Positions 1 to 6,960 of a stretch of 14,216 nucleotides of DNA are shown in pieces. How positions within the stretch are numbered: position 1 is the stretch's first letter; every line of letters begins with the position of its first letter. Position numbers and translations under genes: made by a program. Source of the DNA: UBA11386 sp035286785 (GTDB taxonomy: Bacteria; Planctomycetota; Planctomycetia; Pirellulales; Thermoguttaceae); assembly GCA_035286785.1 (NCBI GenBank), contig DATECS010000295.1, positions 1-14,216 of the forward strand. Direction: 5' to 3'. The notes beneath the pieces are model-generated. The model was not told the DNA's origin, did no database searches, and saw only the letters and a list, made by a program, of their open reading frames with translations.

Positions 1-832
1 CGAGGTCGGCGATGCCCCGGCGGATGTCCGGCCCCAGGGTCACCGAGCCGAGGTTCTTCACCAGAATGGGCGTTCCCTGCTGGTCGGCCCCGACGACGAT
101 CTGTTCGATGTCCTCGATGCTTTTCACATAGCCCCGGCCACGGACCATGTACTCCGCGCCGGTGAACTCGACCAACCGTCCGCCCACGTCGTTGTTGCCG
201 TCGCGGATCGCCTGGACCACGGTCGAGATCGGGATGTTGTAGGCCAGCAGTTTCGTGGGATCAATGTTGACCTGATACTGCTTCTGAAATCCGCCGATCG
301 AAGCCACCTCGGCCACGCCGGGGACCGATTGGAGTTGGTAACGGAGATTCCAATCCTGAAAGCTCCGCAATTGGGCCAGGTCGTTTTGCCCCGTCTTGTC
401 CACCAGTGCGTACTGATAGACCCAGCCCACGCTCGTGGCGTCGGGACCCAGTTCCGTATTAACCCCCTCGGGCAATCGCGGGAGGATTTTCGAGAGGTAC
501 TCCAGCGTGCGGCTACGCGCCCAGTAGAGGTCGGTCCCGTCCTCGAAGATCACGTAGACGTAGGAGAACCCAAAATCGGAGAAGCCGCGAATGGCCTTGA
601 CCCGCGGCGCTCCAAGCATCGCGGTCACGATCGGGTAGGTGACCTGATCCTCGATGATGTCTGGGCTGCGGTCCCAGCGGGAGTAAATGATGACCTGCGT
701 ATCGGACAGATCGGGAATCGCGTCCAGCGGCACCTGGCGCATCCAATGGTAAGCCCCGGCGATGGCCACCAGCGTGACAATGATCACCAGGTACTTGTTG
801 CGAGCGCTGAACTCGATTACGCGGTCGATCAT
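1..832 (-). CDS. cusA: CusA-like Cu(I)/Ag(I) RND efflux pump, N-terminal part (cut by the window edge)
   Basis: This is the inner-membrane, proton-driven pump of a tripartite heavy-metal exporter. Only the first 277 codons of a protein usually about 1040 residues long are in the window. A first membrane helix (residues about 14-30) is followed by the family signatures VPLDAIPDLSDTQVII, FEDGTDLYWARSR, LGPDATSVGWVYQYAL and a RSFQDW segment. These agree closely with E. coli CusA as I remember it, which favours the monovalent-cation (Cu/Ag, HME-RND) subgroup over CzcA. The ATG at 832 is chosen because MIDRVIEFSARN matches the usual start of the family; an AGGAG lies about 13 bases upstream. It is the last visible gene of a minus-strand operon with the adaptor gene, but two toxin-antitoxin-type frames separate the two. 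The methionines that mark copper specificity lie beyond the window. Confidence 0.93.
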   Translation of the reverse strand, partial: MIDRVIEFSARNKYLVIIVTLVAIAGAYHWMRQVPLDAIPDLSDTQVIIYSRWDRSPDIIEDQVTYPIVTAMLGAPRVKAIRGFSDFGFSYVYVIFEDGTDLYWARSRTLEYLSKILPRLPEGVNTELGPDATSVGWVYQYALVDKTGQNDLAQLRSFQDWNLRYQLQSVPGVAEVASIGGFQKQYQVNIDPTKLLAYNIPISTVVQAIRDGNNDVGGRLVEFTGAEYMVRGRGYVKSIEDIEQIVVGADQQGTPILVKNLGSVTLGPDIRRGIADL

Positions 833-943
833 GGTCTGGAATGGTGCTCCTGACGCGCGGCGTGGGGAGTATAGTGGCCCTAATGCTCTTTTTTCGAACA
901 GCCCAGCAAGCCAATCTGACCGCGACGGTCCTGCGACGGACTC

Positions 944-1132
944 CTATTCCCTCGTGTCGCCTTTGCGGCAAGGAACGACTTGTGCCGGTTTCTTGGGAAG
1001 CGACACAACAGCCGCGCCGCTCCGTTCCTGTTCGCGCCGCAAGTCTTCGCACATCGTGTGCAGGTCATAATTGCATTGACGCGCGTAATCGTCACGAATC
1101 TTTCGGATTTCGTCTATAATCTTGTCACTCAC
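944..1132 (-). CDS. Small partner protein of a VapC-like PIN gene (putative antitoxin-type protein)
   Basis: A 62-residue charged protein starting SDKIIDEIRKIRDDYA and ending with a VVSLPKKP segment. From memory, proteins of this shape (a helix with IRDEYA, then a Y/F-DLD-like stretch, then V-x-LPPR) lie directly after PIN-domain genes of the type found just upstream here, so I infer it is the toxin's partner. The GTG at 1132 is preferred to an in-frame TTG at 1150 because AAGGAGG sits five bases before it. This start overlaps the stop of the PIN remnant (TGA at 1125-1127) by eight bases, which is the usual coupled arrangement. The frame itself is intact although its toxin partner is broken. 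A DNA-binding role is not visible in the sequence, and the function is not established. Confidence 0.6.
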   Translation of the reverse strand: MSDKIIDEIRKIRDDYARQCNYDLHTMCEDLRREQERSGAAVVSLPKKPAQVVPCRKGDTRE

Positions 1133-1468
1133 GATCTCCTCCTTGCTCAAGCATCTCTTGGGGGGTGCAGATTACCGGCGGTTCATACCCTGCCAAACGG
1201 CAAATGGACTCGATTCCTCCACCTCGCGTGTAATGGCCAGACTGGGTAACTGCTTCACGATTTCCATCCGCCGCCCAGCGGCCGCACTATCACCAGCCTG
1301 GGATTCCCTGATGACGATCTGTGAGACATAGACATCGAACTCGTCACGGAAGTTCGTCCACCACTGGCAAGTTACCTCTTGATTCGCAGCCATCACAAGG
1401 TCGCGACTCGGCCAAGCCGTGAGATAACTGAAGATCGTGGTTTCGGCATAGACCGTTGATCTCGTCAT
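1125..1468 (-). pseudogene. VapC-like PIN-domain toxin gene with an internal deletion
   Basis: The frame from ATG 1468 reads MTRSTVYAETTIFSYLTAWP and then WWTNFRDEFDVYVSQIVIRE, the N-terminal half of a PIN-domain ribonuclease family whose members usually start with YIETTIPSY. After REVEE the frame runs only to a stop at 1172-1174 (98 residues). In the next frame the natural C-terminus continues at once: IESICRLAGYEPPVICTPQE, ending at TGA 1125-1127. The middle of the domain, normally carrying the later acidic active-site residues and an NCRHI-like segment, is absent, so roughly 60 codons have been lost with a frame change at about 1209-1219. The product should have no nuclease activity. It follows the adaptor gene by 29 bases and overlaps the start of its small partner gene. 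Family assignment is from remembered family patterns; the two-frame join is seen directly. Confidence 0.75.
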
Positions 1469-1497
1469 AGGGAAAGGCCTCTTTTTCTTGTCTTATC

Positions 1498-2961
1498 CTA
1501 ATGCTGCACCTTCGAGTGGTCCATCCCCGGCGCGACCGTTTCCTCGTGCGCGGAATGCCCCGTGACGGGTGTCTGTTTCTCCTTTTCTCCACCCGCTCCG
1601 CCGTTGCCGCCGTGCCCGGCGTGCTGCATTCCGGCCATGTCGCCTCCGCCCGAGCGAATCCGGCTCTCGGAATCAATCAAAAAATTGGCGGAGATCACGA
1701 TCTGCTCTCCCTCCGCCAGACCCTCCAGAACCTGGAAGCGATCGCCGAACCGGATCGGGCTAATGGTCACGGCCACGGGCACGAAATGGTCCTCCGGCTC
1801 AACGCGATAAGCGATGTCGCGCTCGCCGGTGCGCAGGATCGCAGAAGTGAGCACGAGCAAGCCGTCGCCCATCGGGTGAGCAATCGAAATCTGCGCGAAC
1901 ATCCCCGGCTTGAAGAGGCCTTCCTTATTGGGTAGCTCGATCCGCACCTGCACCGTCCGCGTGACTTCCTCCACGGTAGGCTGGACGAATACGACCTTTC
2001 CGATGAACCGTCGATCCGGCAGCGACGGGATCGTCACCGTGGCCGGCTGGCCGAGTTCGACGTGCGGAATTTCGTATTCGTAGACCTGGGCCTGAACCCA
2101 GACCGTCGAAAGATCGCCGATGACGTACAGGGTCTTCTCGGGAGTGACGTACTGCTTCTCGTAGACGCTCCTTTCCAGCACGGTCCCCGTGAGGGGACTC
2201 CTCAGGACCAAATCCTTCTGAGGCTCTCCGGTCCGCGCCAAGCGGTCGATTTCGTCCGCCGGCACGTCCCAGAGTTCCAGCCGTCGTCGGGCCGCCATCG
2301 AGAGCGACTGTTGATCGACGCCCAGGGTCCGCTCCGCCCGCAGCGAACTGAGCAACTCTTGCTGCGTCGAGAGGAACTGCGGGCTGTAGATGGACAGCAG
2401 CGGATCACCCTTGTGGACCTTCTGGCCGACGAAGTTCACGAACAGCTTGTCAACCCAACCTTCGGTCTTGATGTTGACCCGCGCGATCCGGGTCTCGTCC
2501 GGCTGGACGATTCCCATCGACTCGACGGTCATGTGGAGCGGTCCCTTCTCGACCCGCCCGATCCGCACGCCGATCCGCTGCTGAAACGTTTTGGGAATCA
2601 CGACGGCGGCGTGGCCCGGAACGCTCGGTGCCGCGTCCGCGTGCTCCATGCCGGCCGACGTGTCCGTCGCATCGGACCACTTGGCCACCGGTGTCAGGTC
2701 CATCCGGCAGATCGGACATTTGCCCGGACCCTTCTGCCGAACCTGGGGGTGCATGGCGCAGGTCCAGAGAGTCGCCCCCGTGGTGGTCTCCGACGCGGCC
2801 GTGGAGCCGGTCCGCGGCGACCGGGCCGCGCTGCCGCCGGCAATCATGGTGGCCAACAGGTAGCCCAAGCCCACCAGCAGGACCACCTGGAGCACCAGCA
2901 ATTTTCCCCAGTGCCGGATCAGAAAATCTCTGCCTCGTCGCGGCGCGGACAAACTCTTCAT
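1498..2961 (-). CDS. cusB: CusB-like periplasmic adaptor of a metal RND efflux system
   Basis: A 487-residue membrane-fusion protein that should link the RND pump to the outer-membrane channel and pass metal to the pump. A membrane anchor (about residues 18-40) is followed by a heavy-metal-binding domain with C68-x-MHP and C82-PIC85-RM (residues about 66-92). The adaptor core has a barrel-sandwich half (GWVDKLFVNFVGQKVHKGDPL), a helical hairpin (YSPQFLSTQQELL), then LRSPLTGTV and DLSTVWVQAQVYE. The last 50 residues are unusual, rich in Gly, His and Met (DMAGMQHAGHGG, GMDHSKVQH), and look like a flexible metal-binding tail. GAGGGGGTGAC precedes the ATG. It starts 31 bases after the lipoprotein gene, so the two are surely cotranscribed. 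In many copper systems a separate CusF delivers metal; the tail and N-terminal domain might do that here, which is inference. Confidence 0.93.
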   Translation of the reverse strand: MKSLSAPRRGRDFLIRHWGKLLVLQVVLLVGLGYLLATMIAGGSAARSPRTGSTAASETTTGATLWTCAMHPQVRQKGPGKCPICRMDLTPVAKWSDATDTSAGMEHADAAPSVPGHAAVVIPKTFQQRIGVRIGRVEKGPLHMTVESMGIVQPDETRIARVNIKTEGWVDKLFVNFVGQKVHKGDPLLSIYSPQFLSTQQELLSSLRAERTLGVDQQSLSMAARRRLELWDVPADEIDRLARTGEPQKDLVLRSPLTGTVLERSVYEKQYVTPEKTLYVIGDLSTVWVQAQVYEYEIPHVELGQPATVTIPSLPDRRFIGKVVFVQPTVEEVTRTVQVRIELPNKEGLFKPGMFAQISIAHPMGDGLLVLTSAILRTGERDIAYRVEPEDHFVPVAVTISPIRFGDRFQVLEGLAEGEQIVISANFLIDSESRIRSGGGDMAGMQHAGHGGNGGAGGEKEKQTPVTGHSAHEETVAPGMDHSKVQH

Positions 2962-2992
2962 GTCACCCCCTCAACTGCAAGGAATTGCTTCC

Positions 2993-3325
2993 CTATTCCT
3001 CGATTTTCAATAGGTACTTTTCGGGGTTCTTGCGGAGTTCCTCCTCGCAACCGGGGCAGCAAAGAAAAATGGTTCTGTCTTGGATGGTGACTTTGTAAGG
3101 TTTGCCCATCGCACCCAAGACCTCACCGCTGACGGGACAGGTTCCCTGCTTCTTTGCGGCAGCCGCATCGGCGTCGGAGAGTTCGGCTAAGCCTTCGGCT
3201 GTTTCCGAGGAAGGAACGTCCGCCGGCCTCGGCTTCTCATTCGAAGAACGAGAACCGCATCCACCCAGCGCCACGGCCACTCCGACGACCATCGCCCACG
3301 ACAGAAGACCATTTCGTTTGACCAT
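2993..3325 (-). CDS. Lipoprotein with a cysteine-rich YHS-like metal site
   Basis: A 110-residue protein with a signal peptide and lipobox ending at C23 (VALGGC), so it should be a membrane-anchored lipoprotein facing the periplasm. A low-complexity linker leads to a compact domain (about residues 58-107) with TCPVSGEVLG at C63, a KPYKVTIQDRTIFLCC strand, a second cluster C89-C90-PG-C93, and an FxxNPEKY-like ending (RKNPEKYLLKI). This layout is that of YHS/TRASH-like metal-binding domains. It is the first gene of the minus-strand efflux operon, with GGAGG nine bases before the ATG. A role in sensing or buffering copper or silver in the periplasm fits the context but is inferred. I know of no standard gene symbol for it. 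Confidence 0.8.
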   Translation of the reverse strand: MVKRNGLLSWAMVVGVAVALGGCGSRSSNEKPRPADVPSSETAEGLAELSDADAAAAKKQGTCPVSGEVLGAMGKPYKVTIQDRTIFLCCPGCEEELRKNPEKYLLKIEE

Positions 3326-3411
3326 TACACTACCTCCTCTGCACCAGCATCCAAACGTCCGAACCAGCGACCCGGCGAATTGAAGAGCCGCTGCTCAACA
3401 AACATACGCCT

Positions 3412-3447
3412 CCCCTGAATAGTAGGGGTCCACGGCCAAAAGGCAAA
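3412..3447 (-). promoter_or_regulatory. Candidate promoter and overlapping palindromic operator for the efflux operon
   Basis: Read on the minus strand, TTTGCC (3447-3442) and TACTAT (3424-3419) are separated by 17 bases, giving a fair -10 and a weak -35. An inverted repeat CCCCT (3412-3416), seven bases, AGGGG (3424-3428) spans the -10. G/C-tract palindromes overlapping a promoter are typical of copper regulators such as CsoR- or MerR-type proteins, but the match is not to a specific consensus. The lipoprotein start lies about 85 bases downstream. No regulator gene is in the window. Confidence 0.35.
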
Positions 3448-3632
3448 TGTGTCAAGAAGGGCAAACTGTGCTGGTTCTGCCGGTCCTGGCGAGGATAGCG
3501 GAAATGCTGGACGTTGCGGTTTTGATGAGACGATTCGGTCGGAAGAGCGACACTCGGCGGAGGGTCGCCGCTGCGCAGTCCCGGCGAGTACGTGTTCTGT
3601 CGGCCGTTGGCGTTTGGGAGGTAATTGACGTG

Positions 3633-5120
3633 ATGGCGCGTTTCACGAAAGCCAAGCAATATGCGGCGTACTTGGTGCTGACCGTTCTGACGGGGTGCGC
3701 ATGGTCGTCCCCTCGGGATCAATCGACCCCGGCCCTGACGAGAGCCAACCCGACGCCGACACTTCACGCCGGCCCTTCCGAACTCCGGCCCCAGGGTCCA
3801 ACCTTCCAAACCGCTTCGCGGGTTTCCTATCAGGACGCGGTTGGCCCAGCACCCACGCCGCCAGCACCGTTTGCGGAGCCGACGGCCGTGCATCCGGTTT
3901 ACCGCTCGTATGATCCTTGCGATCCGTTCGACAATCAGGCCGAACTCTCCGTCGAACAACTCGTCGCGGAGGTGCAGGTCCGCAACCCGTCACTCCAAGC
4001 CGTGTCGGCCGCGTGGCGGGCCGCCGCCGAACGCTACCCGCAAGCCGTCTCGCTCGACGATCCCATGTTCACTTCCATGATTGGCCCTCGCGGCGTCGGC
4101 ACGGAGGACGGCGGCGGCTGGATGGTGGCGGCCTCGCAGAAGCTGCCCTGGTCGGGCAAGCGGGCGCTGCGCGGCAGCGCGGCCTCGGCCGAGACCGACG
4201 CCATGAAGGGCGACATCGGCGACACGCGCCTGCGGCTGGCCGAGGCAACAAGGACGGCCTTCTACGACTATTACCTCGCTTGCCGGCAGATAGAGGTCAA
4301 CGCCTCCACGCACAAGATCGTGGGCCAGTTTCGAGAGACCGCTTGGAACAAGTATCAGGTGAACCAGACGACGCAGCAGGACGTGCTCCAGGCCGATGTC
4401 GAGTTGGCCATGCTGGAAAGCCGTCACACGGAACTGGCTCGCGATGGACAAGTTGCCGTCGCTCGGATCAACACCTTGCTGCACCGTGCGCCGGACCATC
4501 CTCTGCCGCCGCCACCCGCCGGAGTGTCGCTTCCCGATCTGCCGCCGACCGCCGACGTGCTACAACAATCGGCCGCCGAGTCGCGGCCCGATCTGTTCGC
4601 GCAACTGGCTCGCGTACGCACCGAAGAGGCGAACCTCGCGTTGGCGTGCAGGGAATACTATCCCGACCTGAATCTGGTTGCCAAGTACGACGGATTTATG
4701 CCGGAAGCCATGCGGCCCCAGGTGGGCGTGGAAGTCAACGTGCCGCTCGGGCGCGCCCGGCGTTCGGCGGCGGCCCGCGAAGCGTCCCATCGAGTCGCCC
4801 AGCGCCGCGCCGAGTACCAGAACCTGCTCGACCAGGTGCGCTACGAGGTCCAATCGGGCTACGATCGGGCCAACCAAGGCAGGCGAGTGGTTCGCTTGTA
4901 CGAGGAGAAAATCCTGCCCGCCGCGCGGCGAAGCCTCGAATCGGCCCAAGCCAACTACACCACCGGCACGCTCGACTTCCTGCGACTGTTGGACGCCGAG
5001 CGGCAACTCAACACGCAGCAAGAGATGTATTATCAGGCAATCGCCGACTACCATCGACGCTTGGCCGAACTGGATCGCGCCGTCGGCGGCTTGTTGCCAG
5101 AGGCCATCGACATGAGATGA
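3633..5120 (+). CDS. TolC/CusC-like outer-membrane efflux lipoprotein
   Basis: The 495-residue outer-membrane channel component of the efflux system, divergently transcribed from the adaptor and pump genes. Starting at ATG 3633 gives a short signal peptide with a lipobox at C22 (VLTVLTGC), as in CusC-type lipoproteins, and a GGGAGG lies about 11 bases upstream. The frame is open back to 3447, but that extension puts arginine-rich sequence before the signal peptide and is rejected. A proline-rich linker (about residues 25-90) precedes two outer-membrane-efflux repeats: the first with LVAEVQVRNPSLQA and ATRTAFYDYYLACRQ, the second with LREYYPDLNL-like LACREYYPDLNL, PLGRARRSAA and LDFLRLLDAERQLN. 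Two half-repeats of this kind build the trimeric barrel and periplasmic tunnel. Divergence from the other components suggests a shared regulatory region. Confidence 0.9.
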   Translation: MARFTKAKQYAAYLVLTVLTGCAWSSPRDQSTPALTRANPTPTLHAGPSELRPQGPTFQTASRVSYQDAVGPAPTPPAPFAEPTAVHPVYRSYDPCDPFDNQAELSVEQLVAEVQVRNPSLQAVSAAWRAAAERYPQAVSLDDPMFTSMIGPRGVGTEDGGGWMVAASQKLPWSGKRALRGSAASAETDAMKGDIGDTRLRLAEATRTAFYDYYLACRQIEVNASTHKIVGQFRETAWNKYQVNQTTQQDVLQADVELAMLESRHTELARDGQVAVARINTLLHRAPDHPLPPPPAGVSLPDLPPTADVLQQSAAESRPDLFAQLARVRTEEANLALACREYYPDLNLVAKYDGFMPEAMRPQVGVEVNVPLGRARRSAAAREASHRVAQRRAEYQNLLDQVRYEVQSGYDRANQGRRVVRLYEEKILPAARRSLESAQANYTTGTLDFLRLLDAERQLNTQQEMYYQAIADYHRRLAELDRAVGGLLPEAIDMR

Positions 5121-5198
5121 CACTTGAAACACAAAAGCAGTCAGAACTATTCTCGCGGCTCCTCCGGCGTCGGTGACTTCTTTGGCCTGCCCCTCGTG

Positions 5199-5432
5199 CT
5201 GCCGAAGATCCCCGTCGTCTCGAACGTCGATGCCCGACCGCACGACGATCCCGAGGAAATCCGCCGGTTGCTCGTCCAGCAGATTCTCCAGCCGGTTCGC
5301 TGGGAGGACTCGATGCAATACCTGCTGGGCCAGGGTTTCGACCAATTCTACGAAGTCGGCCCAGGCCGCGTGCTGCGGGGTCTGCTGCGCCGCATCGACC
5401 GAAAAATCTCCTGCCAAAGCGTCGACGTGTAG
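5199..5432 (+). pseudogene. fabD: Orphan C-terminal tail of fabD (malonyl-CoA:ACP transacylase)
   Basis: About 77 codons match the end of FabD: KIPVVSNVDARPHDDPEE, then VRWEDSMQYLLGQG, then FYEVGPGRVLRGLLRRIDRK, with a stop TAG at 5430-5432. FabD is normally about 300 residues and its GQGSQ motif, the GHSLGE serine and the catalytic histidine are all absent upstream. The frame is open back to a TTG at 5124, but residues before LPKIP do not look like FabD and no good ribosome site is seen, so expression is doubtful. FabD loads malonyl groups on ACP, and fabG, acpP and fabF follow downstream on the same strand, so this is plausibly the scar of the original cluster. The efflux gene ends only 78 bases upstream. 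Whether an intact fabD exists to the left of the window cannot be seen. Confidence 0.85.
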
Positions 5433-5452
5433 CTCAGGCGCCCCTGCCTGAC
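5429..5452 (+). repeat. Dispersed palindromic repeat, copy 1 (GTAGCTCAGGC form)
   Basis: TCAGGC (5434-5439) and GCCTGA (5446-5451) form a hairpin behind a GTAG leader. The layout GTAG-x-TCAGGC-loop-GCCTGAC is shared with the copy at 13745-13765. The stop codon of the fabD tail lies inside the leader of this copy. Confidence 0.55.
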
Positions 5453-5504
5453 GCATCCCGGCGGAAATACTTTCTGCCGCCTCTTCGGCACTTTCGGCCA
5501 TCAT

Positions 5505-5533
5505 GTCAGGCACGAGGTGCCTGACCTATTTTT
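5505..5533 (-). repeat. Dispersed palindromic repeat, copy 2, perfect 9-bp hairpin
   Basis: GTCAGGCAC (5505-5513), a GAG loop and GTGCCTGAC (5517-5525) form a perfect hairpin. On the minus strand it begins TAGGTCAGGC and ends GTGCCTGAC, the same ends as the copy at 13745-13765. On the plus strand it is followed by CTATTTTTC, so it could also end transcripts arriving from the left; it lies between converging genes. Both readings may be true. Confidence 0.6.
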
Positions 5534-5572
5534 CTGAAGAATACAGACACCACGGTCTGTGAGTGCCCCTTG

Positions 5573-6067
5573 TTACAGTGTGCGGCGGCCAGCCCATCCA
5601 ATTGCGACAAAGGCCGCTGCGAAGAGCGTTGCGGTCGTAGATGGTTCTGGAACCACTGTGAAGCTCAATGTACCAACTCCAGAGGACGGACACCACGCGG
5701 GCAATTCATTTCCGATGGGTGTCCACATTGCAGTGAGCTGATAAGTGCCTGCGGGGAGTTGTTCGAGATTTTTTTCGTAGCTCAGCGGTGCCGCCATAGG
5801 CATAGGACTGTGAGTCCACTCACTGAAAATATTCCACTGAACGTCAGACCCCTCCACGAAGAATGAAGAAGAGTAAGCCTGACCGGGATCAGGAAAGATG
5901 TTCTCCAAAGTTTGCGCACGAAACCAAATGACATCCGAATTCGTGATCGTCGGCGTCGGCTCGAAGATGGTGATTTGCAAGGTCGTCGTCGACTCCCCTT
6001 GAGCGGAAGGCAAAATACCGAAGCAACTCGCCGCCGCAACCGCAAGAACTATGTAATACCGAATCAT
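5573..6067 (-). CDS. PEP-CTERM sorting-domain protein of unknown function
   Basis: A 164-residue exported protein. It has a signal peptide (residues 1 to about 24, MIRYYIVLAVAAASCFGI, then SAQG), a small beta-rich body without a domain I recognise, and a C-terminal sorting signal: VPEP at 139-142, a hydrophobic helix (about 146-160) and a terminal RR pair. Such signals direct proteins to an exosortase for processing at the cell envelope. The ATG at 6067 is preferred because AAGGAGGACGAC stands right before it; the open frame continues upstream to 6160 but would bury the signal peptide behind 31 residues. The body contains ELPAGTYQLTA-like and AMWTPIG strands typical of small beta-sandwich proteins of this class. 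It points against the fatty-acid genes and separates the fabD tail from fabG, so it looks like part of the inserted material. Confidence 0.8.
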   Translation of the reverse strand: MIRYYIVLAVAAASCFGILPSAQGESTTTLQITIFEPTPTITNSDVIWFRAQTLENIFPDPGQAYSSSFFVEGSDVQWNIFSEWTHSPMPMAAPLSYEKNLEQLPAGTYQLTAMWTPIGNELPAWCPSSGVGTLSFTVVPEPSTTATLFAAAFVAIGWAGRRTL

Positions 6068-6307
6068 GTCGTCCTCCTTTTGAAAAGGAACCCACACGTG
6101 ATTTTCAAAACCGCTCGCCCATGAAAAGATCGCATCGCGACTTGTTCTCTCACAACTCACAATGCAGCCTTCTCGACGTCCACATAAGAAGCCCTCCCAT
6201 GTCAGACAAGACTTTGCGCCCTTGAACGAACCGCCCGCTTCGCCCCATCGAAAGAACCCATGAAAAGCCGCCCTCCGATCGCCAAGCCGCCCCGCGCCCC
6301 TCGTCCG

Positions 6308-6510
6308 CTCTCGACTCTAGACGCTCGACTCTGGACTTTCCACCCGCATCCCCCAATCGCCACCGCGCAGCTCATCAAACCGCCCCCCACAAGTCAATCG
6401 TTTTCACCAAAACCAAACAATCCCCCCTCTGCCCACTGCCCGCTGCCCACTGCCTACTCCCCACTCTCGACTCTCGACCCTAGACTCTCAACTCTCGACT
6501 CTCCGCCCCC
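6308..6510. repeat. Pyrimidine-rich degenerate tandem repeats (CTCGACTCT and CCCACTGCC units)
   Basis: Units such as CTCTCGACTCTAGACG, CCCACTGCCCGCTG and CTCTCGACCCTAGACT recur imperfectly around 6308-6335 and 6426-6505. The plus strand is strongly C/T-rich. This is noncoding low-complexity DNA; similar degenerate tracts occur between genes in planctomycetes as far as I recall. Confidence 0.6.
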
Positions 6511-6527
6511 CTCATTCGCGCCCCCAT

Positions 6528-6581
6528 ATTGCCATGACGACAATCTACCCCTTGCGCTATGGCAATTGCCGTCATGGCAAT
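6528..6581. repeat. Inverted repeat ATTGCCATGACG / CGTCATGGCAAT
   Basis: Perfect 12-bp arms at 6528-6539 and 6570-6581, 30 bases apart. The spacer's end holds the palindrome GGCAATTGCC (6561-6570), and ATGGCAAT occurs twice in the same direction (6559-6566, 6574-6581). It follows the low-complexity tract and has no neighbouring gene. Confidence 0.55.
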
Positions 6582-6960
6582 CTCACTTTACGTCGCCCGG
6601 CCTGGCCAACGCCTCGCGCGCAACCACGCCGACGACAATGACTTGCGGCCCGACCGGCGCGGCCGCGAATGGACGCAACTTTGCGAAAATCAAAACTACG
6701 TTTTTTCCACAAAATTGCGCGGCCCCGATTTTCATCTCAATCCCTTTTCCCACAACACGTTGCAAACGCAAATCACGCTCATTGTTCGGTTTTTCGCCTT
6801 TATTGTTGAACACGCGACGGCGTTCATCCTACCAGCCGCAACTCCTTGCCGCAGGCCGAGTTTTCGGCCACTCGCCGCGACGCAATCCATTTTTGAACGA
6901 GGGTCGCGCGTTGCCCAACTTTTCCTCGGCGTACAAAGAAAGTCGATTCGTCCCCCCGAT

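Noticed and set aside
329..853. A 174-codon plus-strand frame over the cusA start
   Set aside because: It is antisense to a strongly conserved CusA N-terminus.
3447..3632. Upstream extension of the TolC-like protein
   Set aside because: It would put 62 Arg-rich residues before a standard lipoprotein signal peptide, and the better ribosome site is next to 3633.
3917..5176. A 419-codon plus-strand frame overlapping the TolC-like gene
   Set aside because: It is another frame of the same DNA, very Arg/Gly-rich, with no domain; the TolC frame has a lipobox and family motifs.
4560..5513. A 317-codon minus-strand frame over the TolC-like gene and fabD tail
   Set aside because: It is antisense to two recognised coding sequences and lacks any signature.
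6583..6813. A 76-codon minus-strand frame in the AT-richer part of the gene-poor stretch
   Set aside because: No ribosome site, no motif, and the composition does not look like the neighbouring genes.
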